This document shows, piece by piece, positions 24,576 to 35,111 of a DNA stretch of 64,000 nt. The notes beneath the pieces are model-generated. The model saw nothing but the letters and a program-made list of their open reading frames with translations. It searched no databases and was not told where the DNA came from. Source of the DNA: Betaproteobacteria bacterium (GTDB lineage Bacteria; Pseudomonadota; Gammaproteobacteria; Burkholderiales; Casimicrobiaceae); NCBI GenBank assembly GCA_009778785.1, contig WRFN01000008.1, forward strand, positions 1 through 64,000. The letters are read 5' to 3'. A program made the translations under genes and the position numbers. Within the stretch, counting starts at the first letter, position 1. Every line of letters starts with the position of its first letter.

Positions 24576-25676
24576 TCAAGTCGCCACCAGTTTTCGATGC
24601 GTTTGAATGCTCATCAAAATCCCGATGCAGATGAACAGCGAAAGCAGCGCGGTGCCGCCGTAAGAAACAAACGGCAACGGCACGCCGACCACCGGCAAAA
24701 TACCGCTGACCATCCCCATGTTGACCGCCGCGTAAGTGAAAATCATCAGCGTGATGGTGCCGGCCAGCAAACGGTCGAACAACGACGACGCGTGACTGGC
24801 GATCATCAACGCACGTACTAACAGCGCGGTGTACAACGCCAGTAACACGATGTTGCCGACCAGCCCAAACTCTTCGCCGTAAACGGCAAAGATGAAATCG
24901 GTATGGCGTTCAGGCAGAAAATCGAGATGGGTCTGGGTGCCGTTCATCCAGCCTTTGCCGGTGACGCCGCCGGAGCCAATGGCGATGGTCGCCTGCAAGG
25001 TGTGATAGCCCGAGCGCAGCGGGTCGGCGGCCGGGTCGAGAAACGAGAGCACCCGCTGTTTCTGGTAGTCGTGCGCGAACAACCAGACCAGCGGCACGGC
25101 GCTTGCCGTCAACACGACGATGACTTTCCACGACAACCGCGCCAGATACAGCACATAAAAACCGGACGCGGCAACCAGCATCGCCGTGCCCAAATCAGGC
25201 TGACGTTTGATCAGCCACGTCGGTATCGCGATCAACAACATGGCGACCAGAAAATTGCTGAAGGTGATGCGCGCTTCGGCTTTCTGAAAATACCAGGCCA
25301 GCAACAACGGCACGGCCAGCTTCAGTAATTCGGACGGTTGAAAGCGAAAACCGCCGAGCGCCAGCCAGCGCTGCGACCCGTTCACGGTCACGCCGAACAA
25401 GGCCACACCGATCAGCATCAGCACGCCGAGGAGATAAAGCGGCAACGCGATTTGCGCCAGGCGATGCGGCGCAATGTTGGCGACGATCCACATCACGACC
25501 AGCGCAATGCCGACACTTTTGATTTGTTGGATGAAACGGTCGGTGTCCGGCGCCAGCGCCGAGAACAACACCACAGCGCCGACGGCAAGCAGAAGCAGCA
25601 CAATCGCCATCAGCGGCCCGTCGATGTGTCGGGTCAGGCGCAGCCAGGCGGCGGAGAGATGATCGCGAAGATGCAT
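24576..25676 (-). CDS. rodA: Rod-shape peptidoglycan glycosyltransferase RodA (SEDS)
   Basis: RodA polymerises lipid II glycan chains for lateral-wall growth with PBP2. The 366-residue protein has about ten membrane helices and the SEDS signatures NGSQRWLALGGFRFQPSELLK and KRQPDLGTAML, with the catalytic Asp in DLG. HTDFIFAVYGEEFGLVGN and PFVSYGGTALLS near the C-terminus also match RodA/FtsW. It starts 3 bases after the mrdA stop. Length and order are standard. Confidence 0.96.
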   Translation of the reverse strand: MHLRDHLSAAWLRLTRHIDGPLMAIVLLLLAVGAVVLFSALAPDTDRFIQQIKSVGIALVVMWIVANIAPHRLAQIALPLYLLGVLMLIGVALFGVTVNGSQRWLALGGFRFQPSELLKLAVPLLLAWYFQKAEARITFSNFLVAMLLIAIPTWLIKRQPDLGTAMLVAASGFYVLYLARLSWKVIVVLTASAVPLVWLFAHDYQKQRVLSFLDPAADPLRSGYHTLQATIAIGSGGVTGKGWMNGTQTHLDFLPERHTDFIFAVYGEEFGLVGNIVLLALYTALLVRALMIASHASSLFDRLLAGTITLMIFTYAAVNMGMVSGILPVVGVPLPFVSYGGTALLSLFICIGILMSIQTHRKLVAT

Positions 25677-25679
25677 GAC

Positions 25680-27635
25680 TTACTCCTCCCATTCGTTGTC
25701 GTCAGACGGCGGTTTGACCGGCTCGCGCTTTCCGAGCAAGTAATCGTCGAACAACGCCCGCGCCACCGGCGCAGCAGCGCGCGCGCCGAAGCCGCCGTTT
25801 TCGACGAGCACGGCAACGGCGATGACCGGCTTTTCCGCCGGCGCATAAGCGACGTACCAGGCGTGATCGCGCAAATGGCTTTTGATTTGCGATTCGACGT
25901 AGCGCTCGCCGCGCAACGAAAATACCTGCGCAGTGCCGGTTTTGCCGGCGCTGGTGTAAGGCGCGTTTTTGAAAATGCGCATGGCAGTGCCTTCGCGATT
26001 GACATCAACCATCGCCTTCTTGATCGCCGCCAGATTCGCCGGTTTCAAATTGAGACGGCGGGTGATCTCCGGCGAAATTTCCTTGCTCTGCCCGGTCGAG
26101 CCGTCGATGATGCGCTTGACCAAGTGCGGGCGATATGCCACGCCGTTGTTGGCCAGCGTCGCGACGGCGTGCGCCAGTTGCAGCGGCGTGAAACTGTTGT
26201 AGCCCTGACCGATCCCGGCGGAAATCGAATCGCCGAGATACCAGCGCCGGTGTTCTTCTTTGTAGCGCGGGCCGCTGAACCGATCGCGTTTCCAGGCGCG
26301 CGACGGCAAAACGCCGGTCGCTTCGCCTTCGAGATCGATGCCGGTTATTTGACCGAAATCGAATTGCGACAAGAAACGGGCGGTATCGTCGATGTCGGTT
26401 TCGCTGGCGAGCACGTAGTAGTACGTGTCGCACGATTCCGAGATGGATTTGTACATGTCCACACGACCGTGGCCGCCGGGTTTGTCGTCGCGGAAACGGT
26501 AGGTCGTGCCGGCGCCGCTTGGCAATTCAAAGTAGCCCGGATCGTTGAACGCATAGTCCGCCGTGCGCTTGCCCGAAGTCAACGCGCCCAGCGCCAGAAA
26601 CGGCTTGAGCGTCGAGCCGGGCGGATAAGCGCCGCGCAGTGGGCGGTTCAACAGCGGTTTGTCGGGCGATGTGTTCAAGCGATCCCAGTTGGCGATGTCG
26701 ATGCCTTCGACGAACAAGTTGGGATCGAAGCCGGGCATCGACGCCATCGCCAGAATCTCGCCGTTGTTCGGGTCGATCGCCACCACGGCGCCGTTGGCCT
26801 CGCCCAGCGATTGCTCGGCAAGTTGCTGCAAACGCAAGTCGATCGTAAGTTGCAAATGGTCGCCGGGAATCGGCGCCACCTTGGTGAGCGAGCGCACCGC
26901 CCGTCCCAGCGCATCGACTTCCACTTCGTCAAACCCGACGACACCGTGAAGCGTGTCCTCATACGATAACTCGATGCCGGTTTTGCCGATGTGATCAGTG
27001 CCTTTGTAGTTGAGAATGTCGCCGCTGTCGGTCAAGCGATCCACGTCGCGATCGTTGATGCGACCGATGTAACCCAAAACGTGCGACGCGATTTCGCCTT
27101 CCGGATACTGCCGATAAAGGCGGGCGCGAATATCGACGCCGGGGAAACGGTATTTGTTCACGGCAAAACGCGCTACTTCCTCGTCGTTCAACTTGGTGCG
27201 CAACGGCAGGCTGTCGAAGTTGCGCGACTCTTCCATCGCGCGCCGAAACCGCCTCAAATCGCGCGGCGTGATCTCGATCAATTCGCCAATCTGCGTCAGC
27301 GTGGTTTCAAGATCGTCAATTTTCGATGGCGTCAGTTCCAGTGTGTAAGCCGAAAAACTTTGCGCCAGCACTTTGCCGTTGCGGTCGCTGATCGTGCCTC
27401 GACTCGGCCCCACCGGCACAACGGTGATCCGGTTGTTCTCCGCCTGCGTTTGGTATTGCTGATGGGCGATCACCTGCAAATAGAAAAACCGCCCCAGCAA
27501 TACGCCGAACACCACCAACATCGCCAAGCCGGTCAACCACAAGCGTTGGCGAAAAAGAAAAAGTTCGCGCGCCGGATCGCGGATTTCGTAGTGATGACGA
27601 CGCGGCAACCAGCGCCAGAAATCGCGTCGTCTCAT
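25680..27635 (-). CDS. mrdA: Penicillin-binding protein 2 (transpeptidase)
   Basis: PBP2 is the class B transpeptidase of the elongation complex. The 651-residue protein has an N-terminal anchor (about residues 28-50), the pedestal domain (from 50 to about 230), and the transpeptidase domain with GAYPPGSTLKPF (active Ser of SxxK), SESCDTYYY (SxN-type) and SAGKTGTAQVF (KTG). The final part ends KPPSDDNEWEE. The start at 27635 is placed 31 bases after the mreD stop. It pairs with RodA, the next gene. Confidence 0.95.
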   Translation of the reverse strand: MRRRDFWRWLPRRHHYEIRDPARELFLFRQRLWLTGLAMLVVFGVLLGRFFYLQVIAHQQYQTQAENNRITVVPVGPSRGTISDRNGKVLAQSFSAYTLELTPSKIDDLETTLTQIGELIEITPRDLRRFRRAMEESRNFDSLPLRTKLNDEEVARFAVNKYRFPGVDIRARLYRQYPEGEIASHVLGYIGRINDRDVDRLTDSGDILNYKGTDHIGKTGIELSYEDTLHGVVGFDEVEVDALGRAVRSLTKVAPIPGDHLQLTIDLRLQQLAEQSLGEANGAVVAIDPNNGEILAMASMPGFDPNLFVEGIDIANWDRLNTSPDKPLLNRPLRGAYPPGSTLKPFLALGALTSGKRTADYAFNDPGYFELPSGAGTTYRFRDDKPGGHGRVDMYKSISESCDTYYYVLASETDIDDTARFLSQFDFGQITGIDLEGEATGVLPSRAWKRDRFSGPRYKEEHRRWYLGDSISAGIGQGYNSFTPLQLAHAVATLANNGVAYRPHLVKRIIDGSTGQSKEISPEITRRLNLKPANLAAIKKAMVDVNREGTAMRIFKNAPYTSAGKTGTAQVFSLRGERYVESQIKSHLRDHAWYVAYAPAEKPVIAVAVLVENGGFGARAAAPVARALFDDYLLGKREPVKPPSDDNEWEE

Positions 27636-27666
27636 TCGGGCGAGCCTTCAAGGATGCGTCGCGCCA

Positions 27667-28233
27667 TTACCGCTCCGCTTGCGCGGCGCGTTGCTGTTGC
27701 CACTGCAACAACGACTGCAACGCCGGCCACAGCGCCGCGCTGATCAGCGGCACGATGAAATACGCTGCGCCGGACAAAGCGCCGCCGCTCATCATCCGCA
27801 GCAGAAACACCACCACCGCGCAAATTTCCAGCAACAGCGCGACGAACACCATTTGTTGCCACATCGGAAAACTGACGACGCGCCGCCGGAAATAATCGGC
27901 GCCGAACGCCAGCAACGTGTAAGCGAACGCATGTTGCCCCAGCGCCGAACCGTTGGCGACATCCATCACCAAACCCAGCACAAAGCCGATGCTGACGCCG
28001 ACCAGGCGCGGCGCCCAAGTACACCAGTACAGCAAAGTCAGCGCTACGATTTCAGGGCGCCACGGCGTCACCGCTTCGGAGAGAGGAAACAAGTCGATCA
28101 ACAACGCCACCAACAGGGTAACGGTGATAAACCACAGTCGCGGCGGCGGCAGCAACAATTTCGGATTGATCGGTTCCAGCGAAGGGCCGCTGAAGCGCGA
28201 CACGGCGCTTTCAGGTTTCATTTCGGGCTTCAT
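27667..28233 (-). CDS. mreD: Rod shape-determining protein MreD
   Basis: The 188-residue protein has five or six hydrophobic segments (about residues 33-50, 60-80, 85-105, 110-130, 135-155, 160-175) and the MreD-like LTLLYWCTWAPRLVGVSIGFVLGL. MreD links MreC to the PBP2/RodA complex in the inner membrane. The ATGA overlap with the mreC stop shows translational coupling. The tail QWQQQRAAQAER is ordinary. Confidence 0.88.
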   Translation of the reverse strand: MKPEMKPESAVSRFSGPSLEPINPKLLLPPPRLWFITVTLLVALLIDLFPLSEAVTPWRPEIVALTLLYWCTWAPRLVGVSIGFVLGLVMDVANGSALGQHAFAYTLLAFGADYFRRRVVSFPMWQQMVFVALLLEICAVVVFLLRMMSGGALSGAAYFIVPLISAALWPALQSLLQWQQQRAAQAER

Positions 28234-29153
28234 GGTGTTCTCCGATTGCCAACGGCTTTGCTCCTGCCGGTCTTCTCTTTGGGCGGCGGTTCCGGCGCGG
28301 CTTCAGGAGTCGGCGTCGGCGCTTGCGCATCGACGACGAGCAAGTGGCGACTGCTGACGACGCCGGCGACCGGATTGGCCGTGATGTGCGCGAACGATTG
28401 TTCAGTGTTGTTGTCGATGGCGACAACCGTCGCAACGGCCAGCCCCGCCGGGTAAACCTCGCCCAGCCCCGAAGTGACGAGACGGTCGCCGACCCGCACG
28501 TCGGTGGCCGGCGAAATGAAACGCAACTCCATCGGCGTACCCACGCCCATGCCGTACAGCACGCTGCGCATCCCCGTCCGCTCAATCTGCACCGGCGTGG
28601 TGTGATTTTTTTCGATCAGCAGCGTTACTTCCGCCGTGAGCAGGGAAACGTGGGTCACTTGGCCGATGACGCCGTTGGCGTCCAGCACGGCGGAGCCTTC
28701 CCTGATGTCCTGCATCAGTCCCTTGTCAACGGTGATTTTCTGAACGAACGGATCGCGCGTGTCGTAAAGCATTTCGACGGTGTGCGCGCTGCGCGATGTT
28801 TGTGATCGCAACTCCAGCAACGCGCGAAGTTGTTCGTTTTCCTGCTTGATGGTTTGTGTTTCCTGCATCTGACGCCCCTGATCGAGAAGTTGCAGCGACA
28901 GGGCGGTGTTTTGTTTTTCCAGCGTTTCTTTATCGGTGAAATAAACACCGATCTCTTGCACGGCGGTGTGCGGCCAGCGCGCCAGTTGTTGCAGCGGGTA
29001 CAGCGCCGTGGCAATGCCGATGCGCAGTTTTTCCAGATTTTGGTAACGGGTGTCGATGAACAACAGCAACAACGACAGCAGCGCGAAAAAAACGAAGCGC
29101 GCCAGAATCGACGGGCCGCGATACAGAAAGGGAGGCGGTTCACCGGGGATCAT
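28230..29153 (-). CDS. mreC: Rod shape-determining protein MreC
   Basis: The 307-residue protein has a short cytoplasmic part, one membrane anchor (VFFALLSLLLLFIDTRY), a coiled-coil (about 60-110) and the periplasmic beta-barrel domain with IVIEKNHTTPVQ-type and GLGEVYPAGLAVATVV motifs. MreC scaffolds PBP2 on the periplasmic side. ATG 29153 gives MIPGEPPPFLYRGPSILAR and is preferred to an upstream in-frame codon. It overlaps mreD by four bases. The C-terminal Pro/Glu tail is variable in the family. Confidence 0.93.
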   Translation of the reverse strand: MIPGEPPPFLYRGPSILARFVFFALLSLLLLFIDTRYQNLEKLRIGIATALYPLQQLARWPHTAVQEIGVYFTDKETLEKQNTALSLQLLDQGRQMQETQTIKQENEQLRALLELRSQTSRSAHTVEMLYDTRDPFVQKITVDKGLMQDIREGSAVLDANGVIGQVTHVSLLTAEVTLLIEKNHTTPVQIERTGMRSVLYGMGVGTPMELRFISPATDVRVGDRLVTSGLGEVYPAGLAVATVVAIDNNTEQSFAHITANPVAGVVSSRHLLVVDAQAPTPTPEAAPEPPPKEKTGRSKAVGNRRTP

Positions 29154-29281
29154 GGACGAGACGCAGACGAAAACACGGAAAAAAATACGGGTAAGCCACC
29201 CGCCATCAGGCAAAACGGGGCGTCAAGAAAATGATTTGGCGCTCCGTTCATAACCCCCGTTCAAAACCTCATCAAAAACGA

Positions 29282-30373
<1,092 letters not shown>

Positions 30374-30627
30374 CTACAGTCAACTCAACCGGAAAATCCG
30401 GATTCGCGCAACCGCCGACACTTCTGACCGTCCCAAAGGAAACTTCCCGCCTGATCCGCGCGGGAAACATCTGTTGACGGGATATGACTGTGCCGACTGC
30501 CTTCGCGTTGCCGCATATGATACCCTATCCGCCTTTGTTTCTGCACGGCTCTTTCGCCTTTTTCTCCGGTCGATCCGATCGGCGGCGAGATCGGCGCAGT
30601 TTTTGGATCATCGGAACGGAATGCTTG

Positions 30628-30915
30628 ATGGCACTTTCACAGAATGAAATTCAACGGGTCGCGCATCTCGCGCGCATTAAAATCGACGATGCCATATTGC
30701 CGCGCTTGCAGCAGCAACTCGATTCGATTCTCGACATGATCGACGCCTTGTCCAAAATCAATACCGACGGGGTAGCGCCGATGGCGCACGCCCAGCCGTT
30801 GGCGCTGCCGTTGCGCGAAGACCGGGTCATCGAGCCAGATCGCCGCGACCATTATCAGCAAGGCGCGCCCGCCGTGCAGGACGGCCTTTACCTCGTGCCG
30901 AAGGTGATCGAATGA
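30628..30915 (+). CDS. gatC: Aspartyl/glutamyl-tRNA amidotransferase subunit C
   Basis: GatC stabilises GatA in the amidotransferase that makes Gln-tRNA(Gln) and Asn-tRNA(Asn). The 95-residue protein has [19 protein letters not shown] and the loop [20 protein letters not shown]...LYLVPKVIE, the family pattern. The ATG at 30628 is chosen because the conserved helix begins there; codons upstream look non-homologous. The stop overlaps the gatA start (ATGA). Presence of gatCAB implies indirect tRNA amidation. Confidence 0.93.
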   Translation: MALSQNEIQRVAHLARIKIDDAILPRLQQQLDSILDMIDALSKINTDGVAPMAHAQPLALPLREDRVIEPDRRDHYQQGAPAVQDGLYLVPKVIE

Positions 30916-32399
30916 AAGATTTTGCTTTTGCCACGGTCGCCGAACTGTCCGCTGCGCTGGCAGCGCGGCAGTGTTCGGCGCTGGAATTGACCGACGCGGC
31001 GCTGGCGAAAATCGCCGCCGCCCAACCAACCCTCAACGCCTTCGTCAGCGTCGATCCCGACGGCGCTCGTGCGGCCGCCAAAGCCGCGGACGCGGCGCGC
31101 GCCAAAGGCGAGGGCGGAGCGCTGACCGGCATCCCGATCGCCCAAAAAGACCTGTTTATGACGGAAGGTTTGCGCACCACGTGCTCATCGAAAATGCTGG
31201 CGAACTTCGTCGCGCCCTACGACGCGCACATCGTTACCGCGCTGAAGCAAGCGGGCACCGTGCTGATCGGCAAGACGGCGATGGACGAATTCGCGATGGG
31301 CAGCAGTACCGAAACCTCGTTTTTCGGCATCGTTCACAATCCCTGGCAGCCTGAGGCCGTGCCGGGCGGCAGCTCCGGCGGCAGCGCCGTCGCCGTGGCG
31401 GCGGGGCTGGTTCCGGCGGCCACCGGCTCCGACACCGGCGGCTCGATCCGCCAACCGGCGTCGTTCTGCGGCATCACCGGCATCAAGCCGACCTACGGCA
31501 TTTGCTCGCGCTACGGCATGGTGGCGTTCGCCTCCAGCCTCGATCAAGCCGGGCCAATGGCGCGCAGCGCCGAAGATTGCGCGCTGCTGTTGACCGCGAT
31601 GGCCGGCCATGACGTCCGCGACGCCACCTCGCTGCCGCACCCGAAAGAAGATTACAGCCGCGAACTGGCGCAACCGGCGGCGGCCAAACCGCTCGAAGGC
31701 GTGCGTATCGGCTTGCCCGACGCTTTCTTCGGCGACGGCATCGACGCGCCGGTGCTGGCTGCCGTCGAAGCGGCGCTGGTCGAACTGCGAGCGCTGGGCG
31801 CGGCCACTGTGCCGGTATCGCTGCCTAACATCGACTATTCCGTGCCGACGTATTACGTGCTGGCGCCGGCAGAAGCGTCGTCGAACTTGTCGCGCTTCGA
31901 CGGCGTGCGCTACGGCCATCGCGCCGCGCAGTACACCGACTTGTTCGACATGTACCAGAAAACGCGCGCCGAAGGTTTCGGCGATGAAGTCAAACGCCGC
32001 ATTCTGGTCGGCACTTACGTCCTCTCGCACGGCTACTACGACGCTTATTACCTGAAAGCGCAGAAGGTACGGCGGCTGATCGCCGACGATTATCAGGCCG
32101 CCTTCGCGCAGTGCGACGTGATATTAGGCCCGACCGTGCCGACAACGGCGCCGTCTCTCGGCGCTCAAATGCAGGATCCGATCCAAATGTACCTAAACGA
32201 TATTTTCACCATCGGCGCCAACCTCGCGGGGTTGCCGGCGATGTCCGTCCCCTGCGGCTTCACCCCGAACGGCTTGCCTATCGGGATGCAGTTGCAAGGC
32301 CCGTATTTCTCGGAAGCGCGACTGCTCAACATCGCGCACCGCTTCCAGCAAGCGACCGATTGGCATCGGCGTACCCCGAAGGAGACTCGCCATGCGTGA
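30912..32399 (+). CDS. gatA: Aspartyl/glutamyl-tRNA amidotransferase subunit A
   Basis: GatA is the amidase subunit that frees ammonia from glutamine. The 495-residue protein has the amidase signature with the Ser-cis-Ser-Lys triad: [12 protein letters not shown] (Lys), [14 protein letters not shown] (Ser-rich) and [18 protein letters not shown] (nucleophile Ser). The family C-terminus, [19 protein letters not shown], is present. It overlaps gatC by four bases and gatB by eight. Confidence 0.96.
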   Translation: MKDFAFATVAELSAALAARQCSALELTDAALAKIAAAQPTLNAFVSVDPDGARAAAKAADAARAKGEGGALTGIPIAQKDLFMTEGLRTTCSSKMLANFVAPYDAHIVTALKQAGTVLIGKTAMDEFAMGSSTETSFFGIVHNPWQPEAVPGGSSGGSAVAVAAGLVPAATGSDTGGSIRQPASFCGITGIKPTYGICSRYGMVAFASSLDQAGPMARSAEDCALLLTAMAGHDVRDATSLPHPKEDYSRELAQPAAAKPLEGVRIGLPDAFFGDGIDAPVLAAVEAALVELRALGAATVPVSLPNIDYSVPTYYVLAPAEASSNLSRFDGVRYGHRAAQYTDLFDMYQKTRAEGFGDEVKRRILVGTYVLSHGYYDAYYLKAQKVRRLIADDYQAAFAQCDVILGPTVPTTAPSLGAQMQDPIQMYLNDIFTIGANLAGLPAMSVPCGFTPNGLPIGMQLQGPYFSEARLLNIAHRFQQATDWHRRTPKETRHA

Positions 32400-33846
32400 A
32401 AGAACTTGGGAAGTCGTCATTGGGCTGGAAACCCACGCGCAGTTGTCCACCGCGTCGAAAATGTTTTCCGGCGCGTCCACCGCGTTTGGCGCAGCGCCCA
32501 ACACGCAAGCCTCGGCGGTTGACCTGGCCTTGCCCGGCGTCTTGCCGGTCGCCAATGTCGGCGCGGTCGAGCGGGCGATCCGTTTCGGCTTGGCCGTCGG
32601 CGCTACGATCAACCCCACGAGCATCTTCGCCCGCAAAAATTACTTCTATCCCGATTTGCCGAAGGGTTACCAGATCAGCCAGTTTGAAGTGCCGGTGGTG
32701 CAAGGCGGCGGGCTGACCATTACCACGTCAACGGGACAGAAAACGGTGCGCTTGACGCGCGCGCATCTCGAAGAAGACGCCGGCAAAAGCCTGCACGAAG
32801 ATTTTCACGGGATGACCGGCATCGACTTGAATCGCGCCGGCACGCCCCTGCTCGAAATCGTCACTGAGCCGGACATGGCCTCCGCCGAAGAAGCCATCGT
32901 GTACGCGAAGGCGCTACACGCGCTGGTGTGCTGGATTGACATTTGCGACGGCAACATGCAGGAGGGCAGCTTTCGTTGCGACGCCAACGTCTCGGTGCGC
33001 CGTCCCGGCGAGCCGCTCGGCACCCGCTGCGAAATCAAAAATCTCAACAGCTTCCGCTTCATGGAAAAAGCGATCGAGTTTGAAGTGCGCCGTCAGATCG
33101 AATTGATCGAAGACGGCGGCCGCGTCGTTCAGGAAACGCGGCTGTTCGATCCCGACACCGGCGAAACGCGCGCGATGCGCAGCAAGGAAGACGCGCACGA
33201 TTACCGCTATTTCCCCGACCCCGATCTGCCGCCGCTGATGATCGGCGCCGACTGGATCGCCCGCGTCGCCCGCGACATGCCGGAATTGCCGACGGCGATG
33301 GCGGCGCGCTTCATCGCCGACTACGCGCTGCCCGCCTACGACGCCGAGCAGTTGACCGCCAGCCTTGCCTTCGCGCGTTACTTTGAAACGGCGGCAAACA
33401 TCGTCGGGAAAGCCAACGCCAAAACCGTCGCCAACTGGATGATCGGCGAACTGTCGGCGGCGTTGAACCGCCACGAAATCAGCGTTGAAAACGCGCCGAT
33501 TTCGCCCGAACAACTGGCGGCGCTAATCGCCCGCGTGCAAGACGGCACCGTCTCGAACAAAGGCGGCAAAGACGTGTTTGAAGCGTTGTGGCAAAGCGGC
33601 GCGCGTGACGACGTCAGCGCCATCGACCGCATCATCGCCGAGCGCGGTCTGCAACAAATCTCCGACACCGGCGCGCTGGAGAAAATGGTGGACGACGTGT
33701 TGGCGCAAAATCCGGCGATTGTCGCCGAAGTTCGCGCCGGCAAGGAAAAAGCGTTCAACTCGCTGGTCGGCCAGATCATGAAAGCCTCGCGCGGCAAGGC
33801 CAACCCGGCGCAAGTGAATGCGTTGCTGAAAAAGAAGCTGGGATGA
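32392..33846 (+). CDS. gatB: Aspartyl/glutamyl-tRNA amidotransferase subunit B
   Basis: GatB activates the misacylated tRNA with ATP for transamidation. The 484-residue protein starts [20 protein letters not shown] and has [26 protein letters not shown]-type [33 protein letters not shown] and [12 protein letters not shown], all GatB signatures. The tail YqeY-like domain ends [17 protein letters not shown]. It is the last gene of gatCAB; a terminator lies about 110 bases downstream. Confidence 0.96.
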   Translation: MRERTWEVVIGLETHAQLSTASKMFSGASTAFGAAPNTQASAVDLALPGVLPVANVGAVERAIRFGLAVGATINPTSIFARKNYFYPDLPKGYQISQFEVPVVQGGGLTITTSTGQKTVRLTRAHLEEDAGKSLHEDFHGMTGIDLNRAGTPLLEIVTEPDMASAEEAIVYAKALHALVCWIDICDGNMQEGSFRCDANVSVRRPGEPLGTRCEIKNLNSFRFMEKAIEFEVRRQIELIEDGGRVVQETRLFDPDTGETRAMRSKEDAHDYRYFPDPDLPPLMIGADWIARVARDMPELPTAMAARFIADYALPAYDAEQLTASLAFARYFETAANIVGKANAKTVANWMIGELSAALNRHEISVENAPISPEQLAALIARVQDGTVSNKGGKDVFEALWQSGARDDVSAIDRIIAERGLQQISDTGALEKMVDDVLAQNPAIVAEVRAGKEKAFNSLVGQIMKASRGKANPAQVNALLKKKLG

Positions 33847-33853
33847 CCCCCAA

Positions 33854-33882
33854 CCGTTCGCCCTGAGCTTGTCGAAGGGGGA
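33854..33882. repeat. Dispersed CCCTGAGCTTGTCGAAGGG repeat
   Basis: One copy of the repeat, CGTTCGCCCTGAGCTTGTCG followed by AAGGGGG, lies between gatB and its terminator. Confidence 0.7.
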
Positions 33883-33956
33883 ACGGCGGATGATGACGGA
33901 TTTCGCGGGCGGAGAAGGGCAAACCATCTAACGGCAAAAACCCTCTAACGCCGTGT

Positions 33957-33981
33957 AAAAAACGCCGCGCATGGGCGTTTT
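33957..33981 (+). terminator. Intrinsic terminator after gatB
   Basis: AAAACGCC and GGCGTTTT form a stem around GCGCATG. The 60 bases beyond it are T-rich with degenerate repeats of TTATTGATTTTTACTTATTG-like units. Confidence 0.7.
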
Positions 33982-34141
33982 AGAATATTCGCCTTGGCGC
34001 TTTTTGCTTTTTACTTGTTGCTTATTGATTTTTACTTATTGACTTTTACTTTCCTATCGCCATTTATCGAGCCGTAGCGTTCGCCAAAAAGCGGTATCAT
34101 CATCAATAGTCAAGCGCTTTCAAGGATTTCAAGGAGGAATC

Positions 34142-35023
34142 ATGACTCGGGTTTTTTTACTTCTCGCCACCAATATCGCCGTGATGGTCGTGCTGTCGAT
34201 CGTCTGCTCGATTCTGGGTGTCGATCGCTATCTGACGCAGAGCGGACTCAATCTCGGCACGTTGCTGCTGTTTTCTGCCGTCTTCGGTTTCGGCGGCGCT
34301 TTCATCTCGCTGCTGATGTCAAAGTTCATGGCCAAACACACCATGGGCGCGCGCGTCATCACCACGCCGCAGAATGAGACCGAAACCTGGCTGATGCAAA
34401 CCGTCACCAAGCTGGCGCAACGCGCCGAAATCGGCATGCCGGAAGTTGCCATTTACGAAGGCCCGCCCAACGCGTTCGCCACCGGCGCCCGCCGCGACGC
34501 TTCGCTGGTCGCGGTGTCCACCGGCCTGCTGCAAAGCATGAGCCGCAACGAAGTCGAAGCCGTGCTCGGCCACGAAATCACCCACGTTTCCAACGGCGAC
34601 ATGGTCACGTTGACGCTGATTCAGGGCGTCGTCAACACCTTCGTTTTCTTCCTGGCGCGAGTGATCGGCTATATCGTTGACAAAGTGGTTTTCCGCACCG
34701 AGCGCGGCGTCGGCCCGGGCTACTACATCATTATGATCGTCAGCCAAATCGTGCTTGGTTTTCTGGCCAGCGCGGTCGTTGCCTGGTTCTCGCGGCGGCG
34801 CGAATTCCGCGCCGATGCCGGCAGCGCCAACCTTCTGGGGCAACCGCAATCCATGATTAACGCGCTGCGTCGGCTGGGCGGACTGGAAACGCAGGAATTG
34901 CCGGAATCCCTGCGCGCTTCCGGCATCGCCGGCGGCAAACTGTCGTCGCTGTTCGCCTCGCACCCGCCCATCGAAGTGCGCATCGCGGCGCTGCAAGGCC
35001 GCGATCCCTCAGCGTCGTTTTAA
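34142..35023 (+). CDS. htpX: Membrane zinc metalloprotease HtpX
   Basis: HtpX degrades misfolded inner-membrane proteins. The 293-residue protein has two N-terminal membrane segments (about 5-25, 40-60), the zinc motif HEITH at residues 144-148 with the third ligand in the [13 protein letters not shown] helix, and two further segments (about 160-180, 195-215). The C-terminus, [13 protein letters not shown], is typical. A strong ribosome site AAGGAGGAA lies just before the ATG. It is a single gene. Confidence 0.95.
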   Translation: MTRVFLLLATNIAVMVVLSIVCSILGVDRYLTQSGLNLGTLLLFSAVFGFGGAFISLLMSKFMAKHTMGARVITTPQNETETWLMQTVTKLAQRAEIGMPEVAIYEGPPNAFATGARRDASLVAVSTGLLQSMSRNEVEAVLGHEITHVSNGDMVTLTLIQGVVNTFVFFLARVIGYIVDKVVFRTERGVGPGYYIIMIVSQIVLGFLASAVVAWFSRRREFRADAGSANLLGQPQSMINALRRLGGLETQELPESLRASGIAGGKLSSLFASHPPIEVRIAALQGRDPSASF

Positions 35024-35036
35024 TCGTTCTTTGTAA

Positions 35037-35075
35037 GCACGCGGCGGTTGGAGTTCTTCATTCCAACCGCCGTGC
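35037..35075. terminator. Hairpin between htpX and the Gly-rich IPTL-CTERM gene
   Basis: GCGGTTGGA and TCCAACCGC (35044-35052 and 35062-35070), extended by flanking GC bases, form a long stem between two convergent genes. There is no T run on the plus side, so termination is less certain. Confidence 0.4.
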
Positions 35076-35111
35076 GCGTCGGAAAAAACTAAAAATCTAC
35101 TCGGCGCAACC

